DNA of 64,000 nt from Marinihelvus sp942491555 (GCA_942491555.1 CALOBN010000003.1:682001-746000); one strand, 5' to 3'. Shown: positions 44,753 through 53,859, counted from the stretch's first letter. A program made the numbers and translations. The notes: generated by a model from the sequence alone, not told the origin.

Positions 44753-45935
44753 GGACACCGGTATCCGCCGCGTGGAGGGTGCCCGCCTGGCCCATGAAGG
44801 CCTTGCCGAAGGTGGCAAACAGCCCCCCGGCGCCCTGTTAAGCACGGAGGAGGTGGACCTGCGCCTGCTGGACTATCCCGATATGCCAATGCCGACACCG
44901 GACGATGAGTTCACCGCCGCCATCGCCGAACTGCTGGGTGAGCATGCCAATGCTTACGGCATAGCGGTGCTCGACCTGACCGATCCGGATGCTCCCGCCT
45001 ACGCGGAATTCCGCGGTGACTACCGTCAGAACGTGGGCAGCGTAGGCAAGATAATCGGCGCGCTGGGCCTGTTCCAGGCACTGGCCGACGCCTGGCCGGA
45101 TGACACGCAGCAACGCACGCGTATTCTGCATGACACGGTAATCACCGCCGACGACTTTGCCCACAGAGACCACCACACGGTGCGGATTTTTGATGTCGAA
45201 AACCGCACGCTTGTGCGGCGCACCATCCAGGACGGGGACCAGGCCTCATTGTGGGAATACCTGGACTGGATGCTGTCGGTCAGTTCCAACTCGGCCGCTG
45301 CGATGGTGATGCGTGATGCCATGCTGCTGCGCCATTTCGGCCAGGAGTACCCGGTGTCAGAAGCGCAGTTGCATGCCTTCTTTGACGAGACCAGCCGCAG
45401 CGACCTGACCAGCCTGTTCAAGGAAACATTCTGGGAACCGGTTACCCGCAACGGCCTGTCCCTGGACCAGGTCCGCCAGGGCAGTTTTTTTACCGCCCAG
45501 GGCAAGAAAAACGTCAATGGTGGCGGCAACAGCTATGCCACGGCGGCAGCCCTGATGCAGCTGGTACTGATGATTGAGCAAGGCCAGCTGGTAGACCAGT
45601 GGACCAGCCGGCAACTCAAGCGTTTGCTGTATATGACCGAACGCCGAATTCGCTACGCCTCGGCTCCGGAACTCAGTGAAGCGGCGGTCTATTTCAAATC
45701 GGGCTCCCTGTACAAGTGCCAGGAAGAAGAGGGATTCAAGTGCACGGCCTATCACGGCAACGTGATCAACTACATGAACTCGGTGGCCATCGTCGAACAG
45801 GAAATCGACGGCGTGCCGCTGCATTACGCGGTCATCGTTATTTCCAATGTCCTGCGCGAGAACTCGGCAGTAGATCACCAGACCCTGGGGACTGAGATAC
45901 ACCGCCTGATCAAGGCCAGACACGGCCTGGATTAA
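44670..45935 (+). CDS. Exported serine hydrolase of the beta-lactamase/penicillin-binding fold (plus-strand copy)
   Basis: Catalytic motifs are present in order: SVGK (S124, K127), SSN (S205-N207) and KSG (K343-G345), as in class A beta-lactamase-like enzymes and D-Ala carboxypeptidases. The 421-residue length is long for a beta-lactamase; an extra ~90 residues precede the hydrolase core. A hydrophobic leader (CLALLAAPALLLAY) points to export. The frame begins at GTG 44670, which lacks a ribosome site. A perfect GGAGGT precedes ATG 44660, which is in the dikinase frame instead. A one-base error or frameshift near 44663-44690 would join that start to this leader. Confidence 0.82.
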   Translation: MECTPVWSCLALLAAPALLLAYPLDGYEDTGIRRVEGARLAHEGLAEGGKQPPGALLSTEEVDLRLLDYPDMPMPTPDDEFTAAIAELLGEHANAYGIAVLDLTDPDAPAYAEFRGDYRQNVGSVGKIIGALGLFQALADAWPDDTQQRTRILHDTVITADDFAHRDHHTVRIFDVENRTLVRRTIQDGDQASLWEYLDWMLSVSSNSAAAMVMRDAMLLRHFGQEYPVSEAQLHAFFDETSRSDLTSLFKETFWEPVTRNGLSLDQVRQGSFFTAQGKKNVNGGGNSYATAAALMQLVLMIEQGQLVDQWTSRQLKRLLYMTERRIRYASAPELSEAAVYFKSGSLYKCQEEEGFKCTAYHGNVINYMNSVAIVEQEIDGVPLHYAVIVISNVLRENSAVDHQTLGTEIHRLIKARHGLD

Positions 45936-46888
45936 GGTGCGTCAGCCGCCGCCTGGTCCTGTGCCAGCACCAGCTGGTGCAGGGGTTCGGCCAGGCGCAC
46001 CAGCCATTCGCCGCCGCGGTCGTTATCGGTAAGGCCCACAAGCACGTAAACAGCCCCTTCCGGGGTACGCACCAGTGCGCTGTCGGAATGAAAAGAGCGC
46101 CAGGTTCCGGATTTTCGAAACAGCTCCAGGCCGTCCAGGGGTTCAAGACCAAGAACAAACTTGTGCGCGATGCCGGGACGCGCCAGCGATTCCAGCATCA
46201 AGGTATTTTGTGGTTCGCTGACCAGCGTGCCGCGCTGCAGTCCACAGTAAAAACGCGCCGCCTGGAAGGTAGTCGCACCATGTGACAGGCCATGCAACGG
46301 GTCACGTTGCCAGGCGGGTGCAGAACCATACTCTTTCCCCAACCAAAGCCCGCCACCCCGTTGCTCGTCGTAAAACCGGAAGCGCGGTGACCGGGTCAGC
46401 GCCACCAGCGATTGCCGGCCTACCCGTTCGATGACCCGGTTGGTACATTCATTACAGGAATAGCGAACCATTTGCTGGAGGTCCTGCTCAAGCGCAGCGT
46501 CCAGCTGCAGGCTACCCTCGTCAATGGCCACCGCGGCTCCGAGCAATGCGAGGATTTTTGGCAAACTGGCTGCATACATCATGCGATCGCCGTTGACCTG
46601 TGCCAGGCGCGGCCGTTCGGGGTCGGTAAGCACCAGCAAGGTCAGCGCCAGCTGTCCGTCGCTGACCGCACCTTCCAGACCCTGCTCAGTCAGCAAGGCA
46701 GCCAACTTAGCCTGCAGGCGGATATCCCCGGCCTGGCCCAGCTCGCAGACCGGGTCGAGCCAGGTCGGCTCGTCCGTCCTGTCGGCAAGGCAAGCGTTTG
46801 CAGTCAGCGCAAGTGCCAGTGCCAGTGCCGATGACCAGAGCAGGTAACTGGTTTTGGCGCGCAAGCCGGCGCGCCGCAGATTAATCAT
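45932..46888 (-). CDS. Exported serine hydrolase of the class A beta-lactamase fold (minus-strand copy)
   Basis: The signal peptide (residues 1-35, SYLLWSSALALALALTANAC...LA) precedes a compact 280-residue hydrolase with SLPK (S108, K111), SCN (S144-N146) and KSG (K259-G261). The Glu166 region of true class A beta-lactamases is not obvious, so peptidoglycan or ester hydrolysis is as likely as antibiotic resistance. Its stop codon shares three bases with the convergent plus-strand hydrolase stop (TTAA). It follows the unknown gene at 46919 by 30 bp, suggesting one operon. Confidence 0.85.
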   Translation of the reverse strand: MINLRRAGLRAKTSYLLWSSALALALALTANACLADRTDEPTWLDPVCELGQAGDIRLQAKLAALLTEQGLEGAVSDGQLALTLLVLTDPERPRLAQVNGDRMMYAASLPKILALLGAAVAIDEGSLQLDAALEQDLQQMVRYSCNECTNRVIERVGRQSLVALTRSPRFRFYDEQRGGGLWLGKEYGSAPAWQRDPLHGLSHGATTFQAARFYCGLQRGTLVSEPQNTLMLESLARPGIAHKFVLGLEPLDGLELFRKSGTWRSFHSDSALVRTPEGAVYVLVGLTDNDRGGEWLVRLAEPLHQLVLAQDQAAADAP

Positions 46889-46918
46889 GCTGGACGTGCG
46901 ACCAGCGGTGATTGTCGA

Positions 46919-47593
46919 TCACCCGCCCTCGATGAAGGCCAGGGGCACTTCATATTCTTCCTCGCCGTTGATCAGCACGGTCCAGGTGTCGCCTGCCAGG
47001 CTGGCCTCGGCGCTGCGGTTGGTGGCGTTGACCACATCCGACAGAAAGTTGATGGTGAAGATCTCGCCGAGCTGATTCTGAACCACCATCGAGGCCTGTC
47101 CCCCTTCCATTCTGAGTACGCCGGCCGGGCAACTGCCAAATTCGCTGTCGCCGGCGGCACGGCACCGCACGCGCGCGGTGGCGTCATATTCATCGGTGGT
47201 GAACGGGGCGGTGTAATTGTCCTCGTCAACGGGTTCCAGTGCCAAGGTGCTCCAGTAGACATATACGCTTTCATCGGGGAAACGGAAGATCAGTCCCTGG
47301 TCACCAAGGCCGGATTGGCGGTAAACAACGCGGCCTTCCTGGTCCTGGTAGTTACCCACGCCATCATCGGTGGGCGACAGGTCGTGCATAACGCCATCTG
47401 AACGATCAATGGTGATGTAGCCCCGGCGCTGGGAGAACGTGCACGGAATCATGACATCCGTGTGATCCTCACCGGCCGGATAGATGTCACACCGCGCCTG
47501 TGCCGAATCGGCATGCACGTTGGTGGTAGCAAACTGCATGGCTGCAAGTACCAGCAGGAGGATAGAGATGAGCTCGGGTTTCAGCGTTTTCAT
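46919..47593 (-). CDS. Exported protein of unknown function
   Basis: A signal peptide (residues 1-29, ISILLLVLAAMQFATTNVHA) precedes a beta-rich protein with four cysteines (ARCDIYPAGEDHTDVMIPCT; VRCRAAGDSEFGSCPAG), likely two disulfides. SQRRGYITIDRSDGVMHDLS and VYRQSGLGDQGLIFRFPDES are the most structured parts. I do not recognise a family. Its place between the kinase-like gene (127 bp upstream) and a serine hydrolase (30 bp downstream), all on the same strand, suggests a joint envelope function. Confidence 0.75.
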   Translation of the reverse strand: MKTLKPELISILLLVLAAMQFATTNVHADSAQARCDIYPAGEDHTDVMIPCTFSQRRGYITIDRSDGVMHDLSPTDDGVGNYQDQEGRVVYRQSGLGDQGLIFRFPDESVYVYWSTLALEPVDEDNYTAPFTTDEYDATARVRCRAAGDSEFGSCPAGVLRMEGGQASMVVQNQLGEIFTINFLSDVVNATNRSAEASLAGDTWTVLINGEEEYEVPLAFIEGG

Positions 47594-47720
47594 CGCCTGG
47601 GATCCTTATGTCAGATTGGTTGGTAAAATGATGCGCGTGTCACCCGGACAGGTCAATGGATGCGCTAATGCGCGCCAGGGTTTGTCAGTCAGCACACCCC
47701 TGGTCGTCATACCAGCGCCA

Positions 47721-49175
47721 TCATTCGGGCCGGCAAGAAACAGCCGGGGTGTCCGCTGCCGACTGGCCAAAAGCCACGACCGGAACAAGGTCCAGCTGGA
47801 GTGCGCCGGATTCGCAATCAGTCACCAGTATCTCCAGTGCTTCGGCAGCGCGCTCAGCGATCCGGCTGACCTCCCGCTCGCTGAGGCCGGCAGCGCTGCC
47901 CAGCCATTGATACACCGGGCCTTGCACGGCCAGGTCATTGGCCAGGCGGTAAAAACGCTCGTACAGGCCCGGATTGTAATGCCGCAAGCCCTTCAGCATG
48001 TCCGTATTACGGGTGAAATTGGCATAACCCGAACGAACCCCGGCGTCATTATCGTTAATGGCTGAACGTTTAAGACGCAGCGGCTGTTTTGCCGCCAGGT
48101 CATCCGGAGGCGTGCTCTCGTGGGCGCGCTGGTGGTGCAGGCGGCCGTCTTCGGCCCAGTACCAGTACCAGCGCCAGTCGATGTTACCAATGCGGTCCTG
48201 CTGACTGAGCAGGTAGTCGAGCAAGGTGATTTCCAGGACATCCTGCATCCACAGCACCACCTGGGCCAGTGGCAGGTCAGCACTGACCGCCTTGGCCATT
48301 TTCGGATTTTTGCGGGCCTCGTGCAGCCCCTCTGCAGCGGCTTCCATCAGGGCTCCGGGCTGGCGCAGCGCCAGGAATGCCGGCGTCTGCTGAAAGTCGT
48401 AGTTCTGGCCGTTGCCCCAGCCGGACTCGCGGGTACCGTTCATTTCCACGCCGTAGCGGTCGCCCTTGCTGTTGAGGAGAACACCAAAGACAAGATCGTC
48501 ACCCACCAGCATCTCGCTCGCCGCGCTTCCGCCCAGCGTTCCGTCCTCGACAGCGACTACCTGTTCCCAGCCTGCAGACAACATGCCCAGGCCACGGCGG
48601 CCCTGGCTGTGGTCAAGGCCAGGTTGACTGACGCGTTGCAGGTGCAGCTGGCGATCCATGGAACGGTAGACCGCGGGTGGCACATAGGTGTTGGTATCGA
48701 GTAAACGCGACAGGTGAAAGTAAACCCAGGACGAAGGTGCAAAGGTGCCGCTGGTTTTACGGCCATTCACCGAGAGCTTGAACGTGGCCACATGTTCCGC
48801 ACCTTTGGCGGACAGATGATGTCCGTTGCCACATTGCCCGGCTTCAAAATCCGCGATGGACGCTGCAGACGGCGTGCCGGACAGCTGGTGGACGACGGTG
48901 CCGGGGCTGGTGCTCCATAGCTTGGGACACAGCACCAGCTCGCTGAAATCCAGGGAACAATAGAGCTCGGTATCCTCCGCATCGCCGTGGTGGTAATCCG
49001 CGCCAGGCAAACGCTCGATATCCACACAACGCTCTTCCACGCCATTGACCGAGGTAAAGGGATGCTCGGTTCCGCGTATGTCGCCAGCCATGACATCAGC
49101 AGGCAGCAAGAGGTAAAGCACTGCCAGGGCGGACGCAACGTGACCGCTTCGCTTTTTTAATGTGGGAGTTTCCAT
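47721..49175 (-). CDS. Exported protein with FAM20/PI3K-fold-like kinase motifs
   Basis: From ATG 49175 a signal peptide spans residues ~1-30 (VASALAVLYLLLPADVMA). Kinase-like features then follow: ATFKLSVNG (Lys133, candidate ATP contact); YFHLSRLLDTNTYVPPAVYR, which parallels the FAM20 pattern of a helix, LDR(L/I)L and VPP; LLDYLLSQQDRIGNID (D327 and N331, like the catalytic DRxxN of FAM20, HipA and PI3K-like enzymes); and INDNDAGVR (D375, D377) in the metal-ligand position. Six or more cysteines fit an extracytoplasmic protein. If active it would phosphorylate protein, lipid or glycan outside the cytoplasm. The family assignment is my inference from motif order and needs a profile or structure test. 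Confidence 0.6.
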   Translation of the reverse strand: METPTLKKRSGHVASALAVLYLLLPADVMAGDIRGTEHPFTSVNGVEERCVDIERLPGADYHHGDAEDTELYCSLDFSELVLCPKLWSTSPGTVVHQLSGTPSAASIADFEAGQCGNGHHLSAKGAEHVATFKLSVNGRKTSGTFAPSSWVYFHLSRLLDTNTYVPPAVYRSMDRQLHLQRVSQPGLDHSQGRRGLGMLSAGWEQVVAVEDGTLGGSAASEMLVGDDLVFGVLLNSKGDRYGVEMNGTRESGWGNGQNYDFQQTPAFLALRQPGALMEAAAEGLHEARKNPKMAKAVSADLPLAQVVLWMQDVLEITLLDYLLSQQDRIGNIDWRWYWYWAEDGRLHHQRAHESTPPDDLAAKQPLRLKRSAINDNDAGVRSGYANFTRNTDMLKGLRHYNPGLYERFYRLANDLAVQGPVYQWLGSAAGLSEREVSRIAERAAEALEILVTDCESGALQLDLVPVVAFGQSAADTPAVSCRPE

Positions 49176-49429
49176 CAAATCACTGAACCTAAAAAATGAG
49201 AAGGAAGGGTAGCCCAGGCGTTATCGCAGCGCCAATCTAAATCAGCCCCCCCGGTCTGTTGTGGTTCGCGTTTTTTCAAAAGCGGTGTTACTTGACAGTT
49301 GTTTTCTGCGCGTGAAACGATGCGTGCAATAGATACCAATAATTTTTCATCCCCAAAACCGGGCCGCGACATACTGACTCAACCAAATTCCCGACTGATT
49401 TGTTCATCCTCTGCAATGCAGGCCGGGTG
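49176..49429. other. Divergent spacer upstream of the kinase-like and phospholipase D genes
   Basis: About 250 bp expected to hold two promoters. No gene or RNA recognised. Confidence 0.45.
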
Positions 49430-50986
49430 ATGTCTCTTTTCGCGGCATCTGGCCGGCCAATACCCCGCCGGGGTTGCGCACGCCGGTCACGCCTGCTCAC
49501 CCTTGCTGCTGCCTTGTTACTCGGTGCGTGCTCAAGCCTGCAGCCAATCGATCTGCCCGATGAGACCGCCCTGCCCCCCGTCGAGGATGCTTTCTGGTCA
49601 AATCTGAAACCGGATTTTGAGGGCGACTGGTACTACCTGCTCAATGATGGATCGGAAGCGCTGGACTGGCGCCTGACCGCCATCGACACCGCCCGCGAAA
49701 GTATCGATATCCAGACGTTCCTGCTGGGCATGGACGCGGTCGGGGTCGCGATTCTTGACCACCTGCTTGCCGCGGCAGACCGCGGTGTGCGGGTCCGCTT
49801 CATGATTGATGACTCGTTTCTTCAGCACGAAGACCCCAGCCTGATGGTGTTGCAACAACATGCAAATTTCGACTTCCGCGTGTTTAACCCTTACCTGCGC
49901 CGGGGCGGTGGTGCGGCGACCCGGATGGCGCTGAACCTGGGGGAATTTCACCGCCTGGATCACCGCATGCACAACAAGGCCATGGTGGTGGATAACGAGG
50001 TGGCGATTGTTGGGGGGCGAAACCTGGCAGATGAGTATTTTGGTTTTGATGGTGGCCTGAACTTCCGCGACATGGAGTTGCTGGTTGGCGGCCCGGTCGT
50101 GCAAAAGGTCAGCAAGGAGTTTGACGAATACTGGAATGATGACTGGTCCTTCCCGCTGGATCTGCTCACGCACGCGACGCCGGATGAAGATGAACTGATC
50201 AAAGCGCGCAGTGAACAGGAGCGCCTTGGCCTGGTTCACAAGGAGCAGACGCCCGCGGAAACGCAGGGGCAGTGGGAGGCCTTGATGCCAAACGTACTGC
50301 CCGGTTCCTCGACCCTGCTGGCAGACCGTGCCCCGGTTGGTAATCCCGGGCTGGCCTCGGAGGCACCGGTGCAAACCGCGCAGAGCCTGATCGCTCTGAT
50401 GAACAAGGCGCAGGAGGAAATCGTCATGGTCTCCGCCTACTTCATACCCAACGAGGTCCTGGAAGAAATGATCGACGGTGCCGAGCAACGCGGCGTTCAG
50501 GTCAGTGTTTTGACCAACTCCATCCGTTCCAATAACCACCTTTCCGCGCACAGCGCTTACCGCAATCACATTAATACCTTGCTGTCCTCCGGCGCCGATA
50601 TCTACGAGGTACGCGTGAATGCAACCGCACGGCCGTTCTATATTTTTCCACCGGTCGAGGACAAGGTACTGGCCTTGCATGCCAAGACCATCGTGGTGGA
50701 CTCAGACAAGGTATTTATCGGCAGCGCCAACCTCGACCCCCGCTCCATGAAGATCAATACGGAGATGGGCCTGGTGGTCGAAAGTCCGGAACTCAATGCG
50801 GCGCTGCGCGAGGCGCTGGCCCCGGATTTTGAAGGTGGCAGCGCCTGGAACCTGCGCTTCGATGAAAATGGCAATGTGATCTGGGTTTCGGATGACGAGG
50901 TGCTTACGGCACAACCGGCCGCATCAGCGATGCAACGGCTGGAAGACTGGTTTTTTTCCCTGCTGCCGTTCGAAGATGAACTTTAA
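49430..50986 (+). CDS. Phospholipase D/cardiolipin synthase-like lipoprotein
   Basis: ATG 49430 is used; a TTG 30 bases upstream also opens the frame. A basic N-terminus leads to a lipobox (LAAALLLGAC). Two complete HKD motifs are present: HRMHNKAMVVDNEVAIVGGR and LHAKTIVVDSDKVFIGSANL, each HxK(x4)D. This is the layout of bacterial PLD-family phosphatidyl transferases such as ClsC-like enzymes, though a lipoprotein anchor places it in the periplasm. Cardiolipin synthesis or head-group exchange is likely. The META gene follows 53 bp downstream on the same strand. Confidence 0.92.
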   Translation: MSLFAASGRPIPRRGCARRSRLLTLAAALLLGACSSLQPIDLPDETALPPVEDAFWSNLKPDFEGDWYYLLNDGSEALDWRLTAIDTARESIDIQTFLLGMDAVGVAILDHLLAAADRGVRVRFMIDDSFLQHEDPSLMVLQQHANFDFRVFNPYLRRGGGAATRMALNLGEFHRLDHRMHNKAMVVDNEVAIVGGRNLADEYFGFDGGLNFRDMELLVGGPVVQKVSKEFDEYWNDDWSFPLDLLTHATPDEDELIKARSEQERLGLVHKEQTPAETQGQWEALMPNVLPGSSTLLADRAPVGNPGLASEAPVQTAQSLIALMNKAQEEIVMVSAYFIPNEVLEEMIDGAEQRGVQVSVLTNSIRSNNHLSAHSAYRNHINTLLSSGADIYEVRVNATARPFYIFPPVEDKVLALHAKTIVVDSDKVFIGSANLDPRSMKINTEMGLVVESPELNAALREALAPDFEGGSAWNLRFDENGNVIWVSDDEVLTAQPAASAMQRLEDWFFSLLPFEDEL

Positions 50987-51039
50987 CCGGCAGGCTCCCT
51001 TAAGCTATTTACCCTGGGGCCGCATTTAAGGAGAGCTTC

Positions 51040-52020
51040 ATGAAGCGTAAATTTATGCAGTACAAGCAAATCCCGTCCTTTTCGGCGCTGGCTGTCTGGG
51101 CGTTGTTGGCTGTGCCAGTGAGCGCCTGGACCCAGGACGCCACCGGCGAATCAGCCCTGGCTGGCACGCAGTGGGAACTGGTCACCATCCAGTCCATGGA
51201 TGACACGGCAAACACGCCGGATGACCCGTCGAAATACACCCTGAATTTTTCCGAAGACGGCACTGTCAGCCTGCAATCGGACTGCAATCGCGCCCAGGGC
51301 AGCTGGACAAGCGAAGGTGCAAGCCAACTGAGGTTCGGACCGCTGTTGGCCACCAGGGCGCTGTGCCCTCCGCCGTCCCTGGACGAGGTGTACCGCGCGC
51401 AGTTCGAGTGGGTGCGCAGCTATGTCATGCGCGACGGGCACCTGTTTCTCGCGACCATGGCAGACGGCTCGATTATCGAGTTCCGCCCGGCCAATGTCGC
51501 CATCACCGCCCGACTCCTGGGCGAGGACATCACCAGCACGGATGTTGATGAGGTGCGTGCGCTGATACTGACCCGGCTCCTGGAAGATTATGCACAGGCC
51601 AATGGGCTCACCGCGACCGATGCCGAAGTTGACGCCCACCTGAGTCGCATGGAACGGGACATGCGTGCAGACATGGGCGATGCATACGAGGGCACTGAGG
51701 GCCTTACGCCGGAAGAAATGGCGGAGGTGAACGAGTTACGTGAGGCCATGGCACGGGACCTGATTCAAAGCTGGAAAGTAAACCGGGCCCTGTTTGCCGA
51801 ATACGGCGGTCGTGTTATTTATCAACAGCTGGGACCGGAACCGCTGGACGCCTTCCGGGAGTTCCTGCAGTCACGCCAGGCGGCCGGGGATTTCGAGCTG
51901 CTGGATTCGGTAATCCAGGAAGGCTTCTGGCCCTACTTCGACAATGAGCAGCTACATGACTTCATGACGCCGGACATGGCGCAAAAAGCCTTTGCAACAG
52001 CGCCCTGGGTAAGTGAGTAG
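51040..52020 (+). CDS. Exported META-domain protein with a helical SurA-N-like extension
   Basis: AAGGAGAG precedes ATG 51040. A signal peptide (residues 1-32) is followed by a META domain (~40-150): LAGTQWELVTIQSM, LQSDCNRAQGSW, FGPLLATRALCPP. Then comes a ~170-residue helical region (ILTRLLEDYAQANGLTATDA, EEMAEVNELREAMARDLIQS) whose pattern recalls the chaperone N-terminal domain of SurA/PrsA-type proteins. META domains (HslJ) are linked to stress or motility, with no defined biochemical role. The combination is unusual but I hold the second assignment loosely. Confidence 0.75.
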   Translation: MKRKFMQYKQIPSFSALAVWALLAVPVSAWTQDATGESALAGTQWELVTIQSMDDTANTPDDPSKYTLNFSEDGTVSLQSDCNRAQGSWTSEGASQLRFGPLLATRALCPPPSLDEVYRAQFEWVRSYVMRDGHLFLATMADGSIIEFRPANVAITARLLGEDITSTDVDEVRALILTRLLEDYAQANGLTATDAEVDAHLSRMERDMRADMGDAYEGTEGLTPEEMAEVNELREAMARDLIQSWKVNRALFAEYGGRVIYQQLGPEPLDAFREFLQSRQAAGDFELLDSVIQEGFWPYFDNEQLHDFMTPDMAQKAFATAPWVSE

Positions 52021-52044
52021 CATCGTGGCTGAAAAACACCGCTC

Positions 52045-53859
52045 ATGAGTACCGTCCTCCTGGTTCATTCGGAGACTTCGCTGGGGGCGCTTCCCTGGGC
52101 TCAACGACTGGCGAAGCGGGCGGGACAGGACCTGGTCCTGCTGTGCTTCACGAGCGATCCTTCCTCGCGCATGGATGAAGTCCAGGAATCTCCGGAAAAT
52201 GCGCCGGAGCTTTTGACAAAACTCTTCGAAACCCTGGGCGCAACGGAGGGTATCCATGCCAGGGTGGTGGATTGCCGTGGACCGCGTCCCCGCCGCGGGG
52301 TTCTCAATGCACTGGAAGACCTTAACGTGGTCCAGTTGGTCCTCATTGAGGCACTTGATGATGCCGCCCGGCGCCTTGGCGCCGGCCTGGCCGGCGATAT
52401 TGCGCGCGCAGCGCCTTACGACACGCTGCTGCTCGACCCGGGTAGCCTGCAAGGGGAGCCTGCGCGCGTATTGTTTGCCCAGGTCGGTGGCGGAGGCAGC
52501 CACGGCCTGCGGGTCGCCGCCCGGTGTTTTTGCAGTGCAGATGTGCCGCTGGTGGTAATGCCGGATCCGAAGGCGTCCACATCCTCGGCCCGCAGCCTGC
52601 GCAACGTCCGGGACGAGATTGACGGACGTAATGAGACGGAGATTGTTGTTCTGGATGCGCCTTCTTCCCTGGAAGCCGGACTGCCCGAGTCTGCGGCAGA
52701 TGGGGACCTGGTGATGGCCGACGCCAACGAACGGCGGCACCTGTCCCGTTTACTTGCCGTGCTGCGCAAGGTTCGCGTGGAAAAACCTGAATTAAACATA
52801 GCGATGTGCATTTCCCGCAGTGCCAATGCAGCCGGGCCGGGTATGGTGGAGCGGGCCATGGAGCGGTTTCATGCACACGTGCCACGCCTGGGTCGGGAGG
52901 AGCGCCGGACCCTGGCCGAACGCCTCGAGGAGGGCGGCCGCCTGTCGGCAGATTTCGTCATCATGCTTATGCTCAGTGCCGTCATCGCGGCCCTGGGCCT
53001 GGTGCAGAACTCCACCGCCGTGGTTATCGGCGGCATGCTGGTGGCGCCGCTGATGGTGCCCATGCTGGCGATGGGACTGTCGCTTGTGCAGGGCAACAGT
53101 CACCTGTTTCGGCATAGCTTTAAGGCCATGTCCCTGGGCGTACTCGGTGCATTACTGGCCGCGATGGCCGTGGGTGCGCTGAGCCCCTGGCAGGACCTGT
53201 CCGCCGAAGTCGTCGCCCGTGGCTCGCCAAATGTTTTCGACCTGGCCGTGGCCTTGTTTTCCGGTATCGCGGCGGCTTTTGCCCTTGCCAGGCCGGGGCT
53301 GGCCGGTACGCTGGTGGGCGTGGCGGTAGCAGTGGCACTGGTGCCGCCCCTGGCCGCAGTGGGCATTGCCCTGGTCAAGGGAGAGTTCGCCATTGCGTTT
53401 GGCGCAGCCGTACTGTTCCTGACCAACTGGCTGGCGATCGTACTCGGTGCCTCCCTGGTATTCCGCCTGTTTGGCCTGGATGTATCCCTCGGCGGTGACC
53501 GGGCGCCCACCTGGGCACGCGCGGCTTTTGCTGCCTTTGCTGTCGCCCTTATACCCACCGTCATGCTCCTGTTTTACAACCTGGAGCTGCAGGTCTCGGA
53601 CGGCGTCCACCGTCCCTACGCCCGGCCGCTGCCGGCACCCATTCGCGAGGCCATTCGCGAGCGGGTTGATGGGGAGACGGCCGTGGAGATTATTGCCATG
53701 AGCCAATCAGATATCGAGCATGGTTTCGGACGGGAAATCACGCTGGCGGTCAGCGGGGCCTACAGTGAAACGCTGCGCCAGGATCTGCAGCGTATTCTCG
53801 AGAGTGGAACAGAAGGTCAGGTCAAGGCCCGTGTGCAATTACTCCAGGCGATGGAATAA
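52045..53859 (+). CDS. DUF389 membrane protein with a USP-like N-terminal region
   Basis: Residues 1-~270 are soluble, with two nucleotide-binding-like repeats (VLLVHSETSLGALPWAQRLA; ARVLFAQVGGGGSHGLRVAA) that resemble universal-stress-protein folds. Residues ~295-510 hold about seven membrane segments with the DUF389 core: DFVIMLMLSAVIAALGLVQN, STAVVIGGMLVAPLMVPMLA, ARPGLAGTLVGVAVAVALVP. The C-terminal ~90 residues are soluble. DUF389 proteins are widespread and their function is unknown. It starts 24 bp after the META gene, probably the same operon. Confidence 0.88.
   Translation: MSTVLLVHSETSLGALPWAQRLAKRAGQDLVLLCFTSDPSSRMDEVQESPENAPELLTKLFETLGATEGIHARVVDCRGPRPRRGVLNALEDLNVVQLVLIEALDDAARRLGAGLAGDIARAAPYDTLLLDPGSLQGEPARVLFAQVGGGGSHGLRVAARCFCSADVPLVVMPDPKASTSSARSLRNVRDEIDGRNETEIVVLDAPSSLEAGLPESAADGDLVMADANERRHLSRLLAVLRKVRVEKPELNIAMCISRSANAAGPGMVERAMERFHAHVPRLGREERRTLAERLEEGGRLSADFVIMLMLSAVIAALGLVQNSTAVVIGGMLVAPLMVPMLAMGLSLVQGNSHLFRHSFKAMSLGVLGALLAAMAVGALSPWQDLSAEVVARGSPNVFDLAVALFSGIAAAFALARPGLAGTLVGVAVAVALVPPLAAVGIALVKGEFAIAFGAAVLFLTNWLAIVLGASLVFRLFGLDVSLGGDRAPTWARAAFAAFAVALIPTVMLLFYNLELQVSDGVHRPYARPLPAPIREAIRERVDGETAVEIIAMSQSDIEHGFGREITLAVSGAYSETLRQDLQRILESGTEGQVKARVQLLQAME

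Noticed and set aside
49598..50680. 360-codon minus-strand frame antisense to the phospholipase D gene
   Set aside because: The plus strand has two HKD motifs and a lipobox; the antisense frame has no recognisable features.
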